A stretch of 64,000 nt of DNA from Orrella dioscoreae (GCF_900089455.2 NZ_LT907988.1:744001-808000), one strand, 5' to 3'. Positions 43,524-54,484 are shown, counted from the first letter of the stretch. Numbers and translations are program-made. Notes: generated by a model from the letters alone, not told the origin.

Positions 43524-45666
43524 CGGTCTTTTTTGGGGAAGGAACGGGAGGCGCGTGGGGCGAGGCGCGGTCGGCCTGGGCGCAAAGCATCATCAGGGCA
43601 TGCGGGCCGACCGTGACCGAAACACCCGGCGCGTCGCGACGCTCGGGCTCGCCGCTGTCCAGGCACACCTGCCACGCCAGCCGTGGCTCGGGAAGCTGGA
43701 AGTCGACAGGCTCGGCGCCGCCATTGACGAGCAGCAGCGTGACATCCAGTTGAGTCGGGTCGTCGTCGTGTTCGGCCACGCGGCGAAGCTGCAACGCGCG
43801 ATCCTGCGGATTCTCCCAGGCCGCCTGGTCCATGAAGCGGGCCTGCGCGTCGAACCAGGCCAGGCGGGAGAGACCGGGCGTGAGCGCTTCGGCCACGTCG
43901 GTATAGCGCGCCGTGCGCAGGCTGGCGTGCGCGCGGCGCAAGGACACGGCCTGCGCCACGAAGCGCGTGAGCGCCTGGCCTGCCGGGCTGGCCGCGACCT
44001 GCCAGTCCAGCCACGAGATCGGGTTGTCCTGGCAATAGGCGTTGTTGTTGCCCGACTGCGAATTGCCGAACTCGTCGCCTGCCAGCAGCATCGGCGTGCC
44101 GTCCGAGAGCAGGATGGTGGCCAGCATGGCGCGCTGCACGCGTGCGCGCTGTGCCAGGATACCGGCGTCCTCCGTCTCGCCTTCCTCGCCCCAGTTGGCG
44201 CTGTAGTTCTCGCTGTGGCCGTCGCGGCCTTCCTCGCCGTTGGCCTCGTTGTGCCGTTCCGTGTAGCTCACCACGTCGGCCAGGGTGAAGCCGTCGTGCG
44301 CGGTGACGAAGTTGACGGACGCCCAGGGCCGGCGATGTCGCTTGTCGAACAATTCGCGCGAGCCGGACAGGTTGCTGGCCAGCGCGCCGCGCATGCCTTC
44401 GTCGCCGCGCCAGAAGCGGCGCACGCCGTCGCGGAACTGGTCGTTCCACTCCGCGAAGCGGGGCGGATGGTTGCCCAGCTGGTAGCCACCGGGCCCAATG
44501 TCCCAGGGCTCGGAGATGAGCTTGCGCGTGGCCAGCACCGGGTCCTGCAGGATGGCATCGAAGAAGCCCGAGCCAGGATCGAAGCCGGTGCCCTCGCGGC
44601 CCAGTGTGACGCCCAGGTCGAAGCGGAAACCGTCCACCTGGTAGGCCTCGGTCCAGTAGCGCAGTGAGTCCAGCACCATCTGGAGGACGCGCGGATGCGA
44701 CAGGTTGACCGTGTTGCCGCAGCCGGTGTCGTTGATGTAGTAGCGTTCCTCGCCGGGTATCAGGCGGTAGTAGCTGGCGTTGTCCAGGCCGCGCCAAGAC
44801 AGCGTGGGCCCCAGTTCACTGCCCTCGCAGGTGTGGTTGTAGACCACGTCCAGGATCACTTCGATGCCGGCGCCGTGCAGGCGCCGGATGGCCTGCTTCA
44901 GGCTGTTGGGTCCGCCGTCGCCCAGGTAGGCGGGCTCGGGCGAGAAAAAGCACAGCGTGCTGTAGCCCCAATAGTTGCGCAGGCCCCGGTCCACCAGGAA
45001 GCTGTCCTGCAGGAAGGCATGCACGGGCAGCAGTTCGACCGCCGTCACGCCCAGTTTGCCCAGGTGATCGATGAAGCGCGGGTCGGCCAGCGCCGTCGCG
45101 GTGCCGCGCAGCGGCGGCCGCAGGTCTTCGCGTTGCATGGAGGCGCCGCGCAGGTGCATTTCATAGATCACCGTGCGCTCCCAGGGCGTCTGCGGGCGCC
45201 GCGCGCCGCCCCAGTTGAAGGCGTCGTCCAGCACGATGGCTTTGGGCATGTAGGGCGCACTGTCGCGGCGGTCCAGCGACAGGTCGGCTCGGCTGTGCCC
45301 CATGCGATAGCCAAACAGCGCATCGTGCCAGCGCGGCGCGCCGGTAAGTTGGCGCGCGTAGGGATCGAGCAGCAGCTTGTGGGGATTGAAGCGGTGGCCG
45401 TTGTCCGGATCATGCGGGCCGTGCGCGCGATAGCCGTACACCAGGCCAGGCTGGGCATCGGGCAGGTAGCCGTGCCAGACCTCGTCGGTGCACTCCGGCA
45501 AGTCGTAGCGGCGCATCTCGTGGCGGCCGCGCGCATCGAACACGCACAGTTCCATGCGGGTGGCATGGGCGGAGAACACCGCGAAATTCACGCCCAGGCC
45601 ATCGCTGGTGGCGCCCAGCGGATAAGGCTGGCCCGGCAGCAGCCGGTCGATTGTGGGGCTGGCCAT
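43495..45666 (-). CDS. glgX: Glycogen debranching enzyme
   Basis: A 723-residue GH13 isoamylase-type enzyme. N-terminal CBM48 (LGATSDGLGVNFAVFSAHAT), then YGYRAHGPHDPDNGHRFNPH, VIYEMHLRGASM, LDVVYNHTCEGSELGPTLSW, the nucleophile Asp350 (VDGFRFDLGVTLGRE) and Glu386 (LISEPWDIGPGGYQLGNHPP). It removes short branches from phosphorylase-trimmed glycogen. Its start lies 6 nt after the glgB stop, and its 3' end encodes the first codons of treZ in another frame. Confidence 0.96.
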   Translation of the reverse strand: MASPTIDRLLPGQPYPLGATSDGLGVNFAVFSAHATRMELCVFDARGRHEMRRYDLPECTDEVWHGYLPDAQPGLVYGYRAHGPHDPDNGHRFNPHKLLLDPYARQLTGAPRWHDALFGYRMGHSRADLSLDRRDSAPYMPKAIVLDDAFNWGGARRPQTPWERTVIYEMHLRGASMQREDLRPPLRGTATALADPRFIDHLGKLGVTAVELLPVHAFLQDSFLVDRGLRNYWGYSTLCFFSPEPAYLGDGGPNSLKQAIRRLHGAGIEVILDVVYNHTCEGSELGPTLSWRGLDNASYYRLIPGEERYYINDTGCGNTVNLSHPRVLQMVLDSLRYWTEAYQVDGFRFDLGVTLGREGTGFDPGSGFFDAILQDPVLATRKLISEPWDIGPGGYQLGNHPPRFAEWNDQFRDGVRRFWRGDEGMRGALASNLSGSRELFDKRHRRPWASVNFVTAHDGFTLADVVSYTERHNEANGEEGRDGHSENYSANWGEEGETEDAGILAQRARVQRAMLATILLSDGTPMLLAGDEFGNSQSGNNNAYCQDNPISWLDWQVAASPAGQALTRFVAQAVSLRRAHASLRTARYTDVAEALTPGLSRLAWFDAQARFMDQAAWENPQDRALQLRRVAEHDDDPTQLDVTLLLVNGGAEPVDFQLPEPRLAWQVCLDSGEPERRDAPGVSVTVGPHALMMLCAQADRASPHAPPVPSPKKTDARKSATHA

Positions 45667-45672
45667 GATGGA

Positions 45673-47859
45673 TCAATCCTCGGGGGTCAACAGCAGCGTG
45701 GTCAGGGGAGGCAGGCGCAGCACAAGGGAGTGCGCCATGCCATGGGCGGCAATGGGGTCGGCGTGCACGCCGCCCGCATTGCCCTGGTTGCCGCCGCCAT
45801 AGGTTGCGGCGTCGGTGTTCAGGCATTCCCGCCAACGGCCGGCGGCGGGCACGCCGATGCGATAGCCTTCGCGGACGACCGGGGTGAAATTGCAGACGGC
45901 CAGCACCCATTGCCGGCGGTCGCTGCGCAGGTAGGCCAGCACGCTGTTGCCGCGGTCGTCGCCCACGACCCAGCGGAAGCCGTCGGGGTCGCAATCCAGC
46001 GCGTGCAAGGCCGGCAAGGCCGCGTACAGGTGATTCAGGTCGGCCACCAGGCGCTGCACGCCGCGGTGGCCGGTGTCGTCCAGCTGCGCCCAGGGCAGGG
46101 TGGCATCGTGATTCCATTCGCTGCGCTGGGCCAGTTCACCCCCCATGAACAGCAGCTTCTTGCCGGGATGGCTCCACATGAAACCGTAATAGGCGCGCAG
46201 GTTGGCCAGCTTGTCGCCGTGCCAACCGGGCATCTTGTTCAATAGCGAACCCTTGCCGTGCACCACCTCATCGTGCGACAGCGGCAGGACGAAATGCTCG
46301 GAATACGCATAGACCAGGCCGAAGGTCATGTCATCGTGGTGGTAGGCGCGATGTACCGGTTCGTGCGCCATGTAGCGCAAGGTGTCGTGCATCCAGCCCA
46401 TGTTCCATTTGTAGTCGAAGCCCAGGCCATCGCGCGCCACCGGGGCGGTCACGCCGGGCCAGGCGGTCGATTCCTCGGCCACCGTGATCGCGCCGGGCGC
46501 AGCGTCATGCACGGCCTCGTTCATCTGGCGCAGGAAGGCGACCGACTCCAGATTCTCGCGACCGCCCAGGTGGTTGGGAATCCACTCGCCCGGCTTGCGG
46601 CTGTAGTCGCGATACAGCATGGAGGCCACCGCGTCCACGCGCAGTCCGTCGACGTGGTAGTGCTGCAGCCAGTGCATGGCGCTGGCCACCAGCATGGCGC
46701 GAACCTCGTTGCGGCCAAGGTTGTAGATGCAGGTGTTCCAGTCTGGATGGAAGCCTTCGCGCGGGTCGGCGTATTCGTACAGCGCGGTGCCGTCGAAATG
46801 CACGAGTCCATGGGCATCGTTGGGAAAGTGTGCAGGCACCCAGTCCAGCAGTACGCCGATGCCCTCTGCGTGGCAGCGGTCCACGAAACGCGCGAAGGAC
46901 GTTGGCGTGCCGAGGCGCCCGCAGGGACTGAACATGCCGAGCGGCTGGTAGCCCCACGAGCCGCCGAAGGGATGCTCCATGACGGGCAGCAGTTCGATGT
47001 GCGTGAAGCCCATGGCCTTGGCGTAGGCGGGCAAGCGCTCGGCCAGCAAGTCCCAGGTATCGTCAGGACCCGCGTCGTCGGCCAGCCACGAGCCGGCATG
47101 CAACTCATAGATGGCCATTGGCGCGTCCGGCGCCTGCCGCGCCGCGCGGCGGGTCAGCCAGTCCGTGTCGGTCCAGGCGAAGGCGGTGGGGTCGGCGACC
47201 AGGGAGGCGGTGCCGGGCGAGGGTTCGCTGCGCCAGGCCACGGGGTCCGCGCGCAGGGTCGTGAGGCCGTCTGCGCCATGGACCTGGTACTTGTAGCGTT
47301 GGCCGGCTTGTACGCCGGGCACGAAGATTTCCCAGACGCCCGCGGTATGGCGCAGCCGCATGCCGTGGCGGCGCCCGTCCCAGCTGTTGAAGTCGCCCAC
47401 CACCGCCACCCGCCGCGCATTCGGCGCCCAGACAGAGAAGCGCACGCCTTCGACCTCGCCGTGGCGCAGCCAGTGTGCGCCCAGCGCGCGACGGGCGCAG
47501 CGCCAGTCGCCCGCAGCCAGGCCGGCCAGGTCGGTCTCGTCGATCTGCGTGCCGTAGGCATAGGCGTCCGCCGTGTCCTGCTGCACGCCAGACCAGTCGA
47601 TGCGCAGGCGATAGGCCGGGACGGGGTCGTTCCTGCCGGTCGGCAGCACGCCGACGAAGAGGCCCCCGCCCGCGTCGTCCAGCGGCACGTCGGTGCCGTC
47701 CGCGAGGGTTGCCGTCACCGCCGAGGCGCCGGGTTGCAGCGCGCGCAGCACCCGGCCAGCGCCACTGTCGTGCACGCCCAGCACTGCGAAAGGCTGGCCA
47801 TGTTCGCCAGCGAGCAGGGCCCGCAGCGCATCGGGCGATGGATCGTCGGCGGGGATCAT
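45673..47859 (-). CDS. glgB: 1,4-alpha-glucan branching enzyme
   Basis: A 728-residue GH13 branching enzyme, the same length as E. coli GlgB. Two N-terminal CBM48-type domains (about 1-110 and 120-220; [20 protein letters not shown]) precede the barrel with [28 protein letters not shown], the nucleophile Asp409 ([19 protein letters not shown]) and Glu462 ([14 protein letters not shown]). It adds alpha-1,6 branches to the glucan made by GlgE and GlgA. The ATG at 47859 overlaps the maltokinase stop by 4 nt; an open frame upstream to 48015 is not protein-like. Confidence 0.97.
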   Translation of the reverse strand: MIPADDPSPDALRALLAGEHGQPFAVLGVHDSGAGRVLRALQPGASAVTATLADGTDVPLDDAGGGLFVGVLPTGRNDPVPAYRLRIDWSGVQQDTADAYAYGTQIDETDLAGLAAGDWRCARRALGAHWLRHGEVEGVRFSVWAPNARRVAVVGDFNSWDGRRHGMRLRHTAGVWEIFVPGVQAGQRYKYQVHGADGLTTLRADPVAWRSEPSPGTASLVADPTAFAWTDTDWLTRRAARQAPDAPMAIYELHAGSWLADDAGPDDTWDLLAERLPAYAKAMGFTHIELLPVMEHPFGGSWGYQPLGMFSPCGRLGTPTSFARFVDRCHAEGIGVLLDWVPAHFPNDAHGLVHFDGTALYEYADPREGFHPDWNTCIYNLGRNEVRAMLVASAMHWLQHYHVDGLRVDAVASMLYRDYSRKPGEWIPNHLGGRENLESVAFLRQMNEAVHDAAPGAITVAEESTAWPGVTAPVARDGLGFDYKWNMGWMHDTLRYMAHEPVHRAYHHDDMTFGLVYAYSEHFVLPLSHDEVVHGKGSLLNKMPGWHGDKLANLRAYYGFMWSHPGKKLLFMGGELAQRSEWNHDATLPWAQLDDTGHRGVQRLVADLNHLYAALPALHALDCDPDGFRWVVGDDRGNSVLAYLRSDRRQWVLAVCNFTPVVREGYRIGVPAAGRWRECLNTDAATYGGGNQGNAGGVHADPIAAHGMAHSLVLRLPPLTTLLLTPED

Positions 47860-49388
47860 TGGCGCCCCTCCGCTGCCTGGACCAGCCTGGCCAGACCGTT
47901 CACGGGGATGTTTATCCAATCGGGTCGATGTGCGCATTCGTAGACGATTTCGTAGGCTGCTTTTTCCAGCAGACCCAGGTCGAGCAGGGCCGCGCGGCGG
48001 CCGGCGTCCTGGCACCCCGCGTCAGGATGGGCATGGTGGTAGGCATCGAGGAAGGCCGGGGCGGTCGCCGCGTGGAAAGTGGCGAGGGCGGCCAGGTCAG
48101 CCGCCTGCCGCGACAGCATCGCCGCGGCGTAGTCGAGCGAGCGCAGCAGGCCTGCGACGTCCTTGTAGGGGCTGTGGCGGGCGCGGCGCACCGACAGCGG
48201 GTTGGCGGGCTCGCCCTCGAAATCGATGAGCGTGGCGTCATCGGGGCTGAGCAATACCTGGCCCAGGTGGAAGTCGCCGTGCACCCGGATGCGCGTTTGG
48301 CCCAGCTCGGCCTGGCACAGTGCCTGGATGTGGGCGTCCAGCCAGGACCGGCGGGCCACCAGCCACTGCGCCGCTTCCCGTTCGCGCGCTGGCATGTCAG
48401 CCAGGCGCGGCGCCAGTGCTGCCAGCGCCCGCGCGAGCGTGTCCTGGACCTGGGTGGCGCGGGACGACAGGTGCCGCGCGCTGGCGGGTTCGGGCGCGAA
48501 GCGGGCGTCCTCCGATGGCCGCGCCAGCACCGCGTGCATTTCGCCCAGGCGCTGGCCGATGCGGGCCGTCATGCGTTGCAAGGGGGTCCAGTCGGGGGGC
48601 TGTCCCGACTGGCGCGCGGCGCGCAGGGCTGCCTCGCCTTGTGCCAGGGTCCAGCCCCAGGCGTCGCCATGGTTCGGCACATAGGCATGCAGGACGGCCA
48701 GCGTGCGGGGGCCAGGCGTCAGGTCCTGCTGCAACGCGCCCAGCAAGGCAGGGGCATGGGTGAATCCCGCGCGTGTCAGGTGCCGAGTCATTTCGGTTTC
48801 GGGCGACACGCCGGGCGCGACGCGACGTATCAGCTTGAGCACCGCGGCCTTTCCCACGACGACCGAACTGTTGGACTGCTCGCCGCGGATGGGTTGGACC
48901 GCGAGCGGATCGGGCAATGCCAGCGACGCCAGGCCAGCTTCGGGCACGGCCCGAAGCTGGCCTGCACGCCATGTCGCGCGCAGCGCCGCGAGCATGGCTT
49001 GCGTGAACGCCGTCGTATCGGCTGCCTCTGCCAGCCAGCCCTCGCGTCCGGCGAACGCCAGGCGCGCCAACGGTGCCTCGGGCAGCGTTTCCCAGCTGGC
49101 CGACAGCACCAGGAGGATGCGTTCTCCTTCAGGTGCGCCGGGCGTTTCGAGTTCGGCCAGCACCAGCGACACGCCGGGGGTCGTGTCGGGCAAGGGCGTC
49201 AGGGCCGCCACGCGCACGGGAAGCCCGTCGCGGTCTTGCGGGAACCAGCGGCGGGTGGCGAGAAAGACCGGCAGCACCTCGGTCTCGAGCTGTGCGCAGG
49301 CTTGGGGCGTCAGCGCCAAGCCTGGCGCCGTCTGCACGCCCAGCACGGGAATCGGCGCGGCGGCCGGGGGCGACATGGACGAATTCAT
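47856..49388 (-). CDS. mak: Maltokinase (Mak/Pep2), stand-alone
   Basis: A 510-residue kinase of the maltokinase/aminoglycoside-phosphotransferase fold. The N-lobe cap ([18 protein letters not shown]) and nucleotide region ([20 protein letters not shown], with Lys binding ATP) are followed by the catalytic [19 protein letters not shown] and the metal site [18 protein letters not shown]. It phosphorylates maltose to maltose-1-phosphate, the GlgE donor. In many proteobacteria this domain is fused to TreS; here the two are separate genes 11 kb apart. The ATG at 49388 overlaps the glgE stop by 4 nt; a second in-frame ATG at 49376 is possible. Confidence 0.93.
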   Translation of the reverse strand: MNSSMSPPAAAPIPVLGVQTAPGLALTPQACAQLETEVLPVFLATRRWFPQDRDGLPVRVAALTPLPDTTPGVSLVLAELETPGAPEGERILLVLSASWETLPEAPLARLAFAGREGWLAEAADTTAFTQAMLAALRATWRAGQLRAVPEAGLASLALPDPLAVQPIRGEQSNSSVVVGKAAVLKLIRRVAPGVSPETEMTRHLTRAGFTHAPALLGALQQDLTPGPRTLAVLHAYVPNHGDAWGWTLAQGEAALRAARQSGQPPDWTPLQRMTARIGQRLGEMHAVLARPSEDARFAPEPASARHLSSRATQVQDTLARALAALAPRLADMPAREREAAQWLVARRSWLDAHIQALCQAELGQTRIRVHGDFHLGQVLLSPDDATLIDFEGEPANPLSVRRARHSPYKDVAGLLRSLDYAAAMLSRQAADLAALATFHAATAPAFLDAYHHAHPDAGCQDAGRRAALLDLGLLEKAAYEIVYECAHRPDWINIPVNGLARLVQAAEGRQ

Positions 49389-52300
49389 GGCGCGGCCGCC
49401 GTCAGGCGCCACAGGCGATAGGGCGCATCCGGCGTCAGCGTCACGCCGTGCCAGTCGTGCCACCACGTCTCGGTGCCGTCCGCCAGCAGGTCCTCTGCAA
49501 CGATGCCAGCCGGGCCTTTGCCTGCCAGCCAGCGCGGCAATGCCATCTCGCCCTGCTGCACGCGATGCGGATCGAGACTGATGACGCCCAGCACGATGTT
49601 GCCGTGGCAGGGCGTGGCCTTCCAGAAGCACAGCAGGTCGGGGTTGGCGCACTCGGCCACGTGGAAGCCACGGTGCGACTGCAGTGCCGGGTTCTGGCGG
49701 CGGATGAGGTTCAGCCGTGCGATCTGCGCGTTCAGGTTGCCGGGCTGGTCCCAGTCGCGCTGGCGGATCTCGTACTTCTCGGAGTCGAGGTATTCCTCCT
49801 TGCCCGGCACCGGCGCGGCCTCGCACAGTTCGAAGCCACTGTACATGCCCCACAGCCCGGAGGTCGTGGCGGCCAACGCTGCGCGGATCAGGAAACCCGC
49901 GCGTCCCGAGCCCTGCAGGAAATAGGGGTTGATGTCCGGCGTGTTGACGAAGAAATTCGGCCGGTAGGTGTCGGCCATCGGAGGCTGCGAGAGCTCACGC
50001 AGGTAGTCGATGATTTCCTGCTTGCCGTGCCGCCACGTGAAGTAGGTGTACGACTGCGTGAACCCCACCTTTGCCAGCCGCAACATCATGCGGGGCCGGG
50101 TGAAGGCCTCGGACAGGAACAGCACATCGGGGTGCGCATCCTGGACGCTGTCGATCAGCCAGGCCCAGAACGGCAGGGGCTTGGTGTGCGGATTGTCGAC
50201 CCGGAAGACGCGCACGCCGTGTGCCACCCAGAACAGCACCACGTCGCGCAGCGCTTCCCACAGGGACGCCTGGCGGGCGCGCTTGCCGGTCTCGGCATAG
50301 AACGCGACGTTGACGATGTCTTCATATTTCTTCGGCGGATTCTCGGCGTGGCGGATGCTGCCGTCGGCGCGCCGGGTGAACCAGTCGGGATGCTCGGCCA
50401 GCCAGGGATGGTCCGGCGAGCACTGGATGGCGAAATCCAGTGCCACGTCCATTCCATGCGTACGAGCGTCCCGCAACAGCGCCAGGAAGTCCTGCAGGTT
50501 GCCCAGCTCCCCATGGATGGCGTCATGGCCGCCTTCCGCCGAGCCGATGGCGTAAGGGCTGCCGACGTCGCCGGGCGCCGCGATCAGGCTGTTGTTGCGG
50601 CCTTTGCGGTGCGACAGCCCGATGGGATGGATGGGCGGAAAATACAGCACGTCGAAACCCATCTCGCGCAGCGCGGGCAGGCGCCGGGCGACATCGGCGA
50701 AGGTACCGTGGCGGCCGGGCTCGCTGGATTGCGACCGCGGGAACAGTTCATACCAACTGGCGAATTCGGCCTGCGGCCTGTCCACCCACAGCGGGTAGGC
50801 AGGCGTGACGGCCTCGAAGGCGCGGTCATCCACGAGACGCATGGCCTGTGCGAGCGCGGGGTCCAGCAGCGTGGCCACACGCTCGGCGGTCGCGGCGGGA
50901 AGGTCGGCGGCGGCCAGCCGTTCGCCTTGGGAAGCCGGGGAAGGCAGGTCGCCCAGGGCGTGCAGCGCAGCCTTCACGGTGCGCACCGCCTCGGCGGGCT
51001 GGCGCTTGCCCGCACGTGCGGCGGCCGCACGCAGCAATGCCGCGCCGTCCAGGAGTTCCAGGCCACTGGCCACGCCCGCCTCGTGCTTCTTGCGCAACTC
51101 GTACGTGAAACTGGCCCAGGTGTCACGCCAGGCGGCGATCGCGAATTCGTGGCGGCCGACGCGCCGAGGCGTGAGGCTGGCCGCCCAGCGGTCATTGCCC
51201 AGGGGAACCAGCGACGCGACCTGCCACGTGTCTTCGTCCAATGCGCGCCAGCGCACTTCGCCCGCCAGGGTGTCGTGGCCGTCGAAGATCAGGTCCGCGC
51301 TGACGGCCAGTGGCCGATAGGTGATGGTCTTGGCGGGAAAGGCGCCATCGTCGACGGCCGGCGCCACGCTTTCGATGGCCAGGCGTTGCGGGGCCTGGCG
51401 GCGCATGGCGGTGTAGGCGGTCGACACGACGGGCTGCGGTGCGCCGACGGCGAGCCGCAGGCAGGCGCCCGGCGGCAGGCTGTCGGGCAGGTCGGCGGGT
51501 GTGCCGGCTTCGTCCGCGATGTGCAGTGCGCCGGGCGGCAGGACGCCGGCCAGGAGGCCGGGCGCCACCTGCGCCGGCGCCTGTGCGTCGGGGTTGATCA
51601 GCAACAGGTCCGCCGTGTCGGCAATGGCCAGCGGCGTACCGGCGCGCCGCAACAGCGCGGTGGCGCCGCCAGGTGGGCCGCCCACGATGTACAGGGTGCC
51701 GGCAGGCGGGCGTTGGCGCTGGCAGGACACTGCCGCCGCGATCTCGCGCGGGGGCAGCAGCGTGCGCGCAGGCAGCAGCATGCCGTCGCCCGCCAGCGCC
51801 GCTGCCCACAGCATGCGGCGGTCGGCGTGGGGCGTGCCCCGGCTGACACCGACGGGCGCGATGAGCGGGGCCACGGCGCGCAGTCGATGCGCTTCGTGCA
51901 GAAGCCAGTCGTCCTGGAAGTTCCACCAGGGCAGGGAAGAGAAGACGCCATCGAAACCCGCTCCACGCAGGCCCGCCAGGTGTTCGGGCGCCAGGCCGTG
52001 GGTCCAGGCATAGGCAAGCAGGGGCGCGGCATGGCCGCGCAGTCCGCCCAGCAGATGCCGCCAATCGGCGGCGGGCAGGCGTTGTGGCGCATCGAAGCAG
52101 AATCCTGCGACGCCGGCATCCAGCCAGCTCGCCAGGCGCGCATGCCAGGCTTGCAGGAATGCTGGGGGGACTGCACCCGCGCGCAACGTCAGGACTTGGC
52201 CCGCAGTCGGCGGCTGTCGGGGATCGCGGGCGGGCTCATCCACCGGCTGGGCAAGCCACTCGGGCAGGGCGGTGGCGGCCGTGGCGTGGCGCGCGGCGCG

Positions 52301-52672
52301 GTCCAGGGCCACCTCCACCACCAACGCCAGTCCGTATTCGCGTGCAGTGCGTGCCATGTCCGCCAGCAAGGTCGGCATGGCTTGCCCGCCCAGGCGGGTG
52401 GTGCTGGTGTCGGCATCGGCGGGCGCCGCATCGCCGTGGCCGTCCTGGGGGTCTTCGCCCTGCGTGGCATCGGCAGCGCGCCGCCACAGCGGCTCCACCA
52501 ACACCCCGTTGGCGCCCACGCGCTGCGCGAACTCGCACAGCCCCTGCCAGGCGCCAACCGCCTCATCCGCCTTGCCAAGGTCGGCCAGGCCCACGTGCAG
52601 CAAGGCGGGGGGCGCAGCGTGCAACGCGGCGTCCGCGGGTGGGGCGGCTTTGCCGCGGCGCCGGGCAGCCAT
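49385..52672 (-). CDS. glgE: Maltose-1-phosphate maltosyltransferase with an extra N-terminal GH13-like region
   Basis: A 1095-residue protein. Residues about 430-1095 are a complete GlgE (RLAIESVAPAVDDGAFPAKT start; YELFPRSQSS; YFPPIHPIGLSHRKGRNN). The nucleophile is Asp826 (RVFRVDNPHTKPLPFW), the acid Glu855 (LFLSEAFTRP) and the third carboxylate Asp913 (NTPDINPYFL). Typical GlgE has about 660-700 residues; the extra first about 430 residues look like a second, degenerate GH13 barrel (LLADMARTAREYGLALVVEV; VAGFCFDAPQRLPAADW; GVFSSLPWWNFQDDWLLHEA) that keeps an Asp at 194 but no clear acid motif. It extends alpha-1,4-glucan with maltosyl units. Start is the only good ATG, 11 nt after glgA. 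Confidence 0.95.
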   Translation of the reverse strand: MAARRRGKAAPPADAALHAAPPALLHVGLADLGKADEAVGAWQGLCEFAQRVGANGVLVEPLWRRAADATQGEDPQDGHGDAAPADADTSTTRLGGQAMPTLLADMARTAREYGLALVVEVALDRAARHATAATALPEWLAQPVDEPARDPRQPPTAGQVLTLRAGAVPPAFLQAWHARLASWLDAGVAGFCFDAPQRLPAADWRHLLGGLRGHAAPLLAYAWTHGLAPEHLAGLRGAGFDGVFSSLPWWNFQDDWLLHEAHRLRAVAPLIAPVGVSRGTPHADRRMLWAAALAGDGMLLPARTLLPPREIAAAVSCQRQRPPAGTLYIVGGPPGGATALLRRAGTPLAIADTADLLLINPDAQAPAQVAPGLLAGVLPPGALHIADEAGTPADLPDSLPPGACLRLAVGAPQPVVSTAYTAMRRQAPQRLAIESVAPAVDDGAFPAKTITYRPLAVSADLIFDGHDTLAGEVRWRALDEDTWQVASLVPLGNDRWAASLTPRRVGRHEFAIAAWRDTWASFTYELRKKHEAGVASGLELLDGAALLRAAAARAGKRQPAEAVRTVKAALHALGDLPSPASQGERLAAADLPAATAERVATLLDPALAQAMRLVDDRAFEAVTPAYPLWVDRPQAEFASWYELFPRSQSSEPGRHGTFADVARRLPALREMGFDVLYFPPIHPIGLSHRKGRNNSLIAAPGDVGSPYAIGSAEGGHDAIHGELGNLQDFLALLRDARTHGMDVALDFAIQCSPDHPWLAEHPDWFTRRADGSIRHAENPPKKYEDIVNVAFYAETGKRARQASLWEALRDVVLFWVAHGVRVFRVDNPHTKPLPFWAWLIDSVQDAHPDVLFLSEAFTRPRMMLRLAKVGFTQSYTYFTWRHGKQEIIDYLRELSQPPMADTYRPNFFVNTPDINPYFLQGSGRAGFLIRAALAATTSGLWGMYSGFELCEAAPVPGKEEYLDSEKYEIRQRDWDQPGNLNAQIARLNLIRRQNPALQSHRGFHVAECANPDLLCFWKATPCHGNIVLGVISLDPHRVQQGEMALPRWLAGKGPAGIVAEDLLADGTETWWHDWHGVTLTPDAPYRLWRLTAAAP

Positions 52673-52683
52673 GGCAGCGGGCC

Positions 52684-54270
52684 TCAGGCCGCGGCGGGAA
52701 TGGCGTCATCCGCCAGACCCGGTGCCGGCAATGCCAGCAGACTGGACGGTTTCGGGCGGGCCGCGACGCGCGGGGCGACCGCCTCGGCAAGGTCGCCCAC
52801 CAGGTCGCGGTACAGCGCGGCATACCGCTCGACCGCATGGTCCCAACTGAAATTGGCGGTCATGGCATTGCGTTGGATGGCGCGCCACAGCGCGGGGCGC
52901 TGTTGCAGGCACAGCGTGCGGTCGATGGCGGCCGTCATGGCGTCGACGCTGTCGCCCTCGAACAGGACGCCCGTCGCGCAACGCATGGCCTCGAGCGGCG
53001 CTTCCTGGCCCGGATCGCGGATGGTGTCCACCATGCCGCCCACGCGCGAGCCGATGGGAATCGTGCCGTAGCGCATGGCATAGAGCGGCGTCAGGCCGAA
53101 GGGCTCGAAGCGGCTGCCATGCAACAGGATGTCGGCGCCGGCGTGCAGGCGGTGCGCCAGCGTCTCGTCATAGCCGATGTGCACGCCGCAACGCCCCGGA
53201 TAGCGTTGCGCAAGCTCGGCCAGCGCGGCCTCCATGGCCGGGTCGCCACAGCCGATGGCCGCCACCTGCAGTCGCGGATGCGCATCCAGCGCGCGCGGCA
53301 GCGCCTGCACCGCCACGTCCGCCATCTTCTGGTGGGTGAGCCTGCTGCCCAGGGCCATGATGACGCTGTCCTCCCTGGCATGCAGACCGAAGGCATGCTG
53401 CAGGACGGCTTTGCAACGCGTCTTTGGCCGGGTGTCGCGGGCGCTGTAGCGGTCTTCGCCCAGCGCGGGGTCGCGCGCGGGGTCCCATTCGTGCGCGTCG
53501 ATCCCGTTCGGGATGGCGATCAGCGCATCGCCGCGCGAAGCCAGGACGGAATCCAGGCCGCAACCGAAAGCGGGGGTCAGGATTTCCTGGGCGTAGTGAT
53601 GGCTGACGGTGGTGACGCGGTCGGCGTGCAGGATCCCGGCCTTCAGGAAATTGAGCCGGTCCCAGGCCACGGCGTGCTGCGTGTTCCGATATATCCGGGG
53701 CAAATGGATGGCGTCCGCCCACGCCATGTCGAATGCGCCCTGGAATGCCATGTTGTGCAGGGTCAGGACGGTGCGCACACCGCGCACGCCCGCCGCATGC
53801 ATCAGCAACGGCACCAGGCCGGCGTGCCAATCATGCGCGTGGACCACGTGTGGCGCATCCAGCCCCGGCAGGCCTTGCGCAATGCAGCTTGCTGCGTGGG
53901 ACAGCGCCGCGAAGCGCAGGGCGTTATCGGGGTGTTCCTTGCCTTCGCCATCGACGTAGGGACTGACACGGTCATACAGCGCGTCGTTGCACAGGGCCAG
54001 GACCCTCAGTCCGGAAGACCGGCAGTGGCCACGCACCAGGGTGGCCGGGCCGCCCGGCAGGTCCGGCAGCCGCGCGACCGTGCGCGCACGACTCAAACCG
54101 TCGACCACGCCGGGGTAGGCGGGAAGCAGCACCTGGACATCCTGGCCGGCAGTCCCCATGGCAAGCGCCATGCCGGTCACCGCATCTCCCAGGCCCCCTG
54201 TCTTCGCCAAGGGGTAAGCCTCGGCCGTTACCATCAGCACTCGAATTGGCGGCATTTGCCTCGTTCCCAT
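52684..54270 (-). CDS. glgA: Glycogen synthase, GT5
   Basis: A 528-residue GT-B glucosyltransferase. The donor loop KTGGLGD is at residues 23-29; HVVHAHDWHAGLVPLLMHAA, LTLHNMAFQGAFD, VTTVSHHYAQEILTPAFGCG, IPNGIDAHEWDP and the C-terminal SRFEPFGLTPLYAMRYGTIP follow. It uses ADP-glucose either to elongate glucan or, in organisms with GlgE, to make maltose-1-phosphate from glucose-1-phosphate. No glgC is in the window. First gene of the minus-strand unit; ATG at 54270 or at 54255. A -10-like TAGAGT lies at 54317-54322. Confidence 0.95.
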   Translation of the reverse strand: MGTRQMPPIRVLMVTAEAYPLAKTGGLGDAVTGMALAMGTAGQDVQVLLPAYPGVVDGLSRARTVARLPDLPGGPATLVRGHCRSSGLRVLALCNDALYDRVSPYVDGEGKEHPDNALRFAALSHAASCIAQGLPGLDAPHVVHAHDWHAGLVPLLMHAAGVRGVRTVLTLHNMAFQGAFDMAWADAIHLPRIYRNTQHAVAWDRLNFLKAGILHADRVTTVSHHYAQEILTPAFGCGLDSVLASRGDALIAIPNGIDAHEWDPARDPALGEDRYSARDTRPKTRCKAVLQHAFGLHAREDSVIMALGSRLTHQKMADVAVQALPRALDAHPRLQVAAIGCGDPAMEAALAELAQRYPGRCGVHIGYDETLAHRLHAGADILLHGSRFEPFGLTPLYAMRYGTIPIGSRVGGMVDTIRDPGQEAPLEAMRCATGVLFEGDSVDAMTAAIDRTLCLQQRPALWRAIQRNAMTANFSWDHAVERYAALYRDLVGDLAEAVAPRVAARPKPSSLLALPAPGLADDAIPAAA

Positions 54271-54316
54271 TACGTGCGGCTGGCGGCAACATGCTCAGGC
54301 CAACCCATTGGGATTC

Positions 54317-54322
54317 ACTCTA
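54317..54322 (-). promoter_or_regulatory. Candidate -10 box for the glgA-glgE operon
   Basis: On the minus strand GCGTAGAGTGAATCC places TAGAGT about 46 nt upstream of the first glgA ATG. No convincing -35 is seen. The rest of 54271-54484 holds no gene. Confidence 0.3.
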
Positions 54323-54484
54323 CGCATCCGTTCCGTCCCGGGTTCCGCCCATGTGTAATGACGCGTGACGGAGTGCGATGGGCGGAAGTGGTGCGCAAGG
54401 CGCTCCCGGCGAGCGCCACGGCGGGGCATGGGGCACCCTCACGCGGGGAATGTGTTGCAGTTGTCGCGAAGTCTGACGAGGCGC

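Noticed and set aside
49073-53071. Plus-strand open frame of 1332 codons, and another at 52084-54687
   Set aside because: Antisense to glgE and glgA, whose catalytic motifs are complete; no family signatures or ribosome-binding sites.
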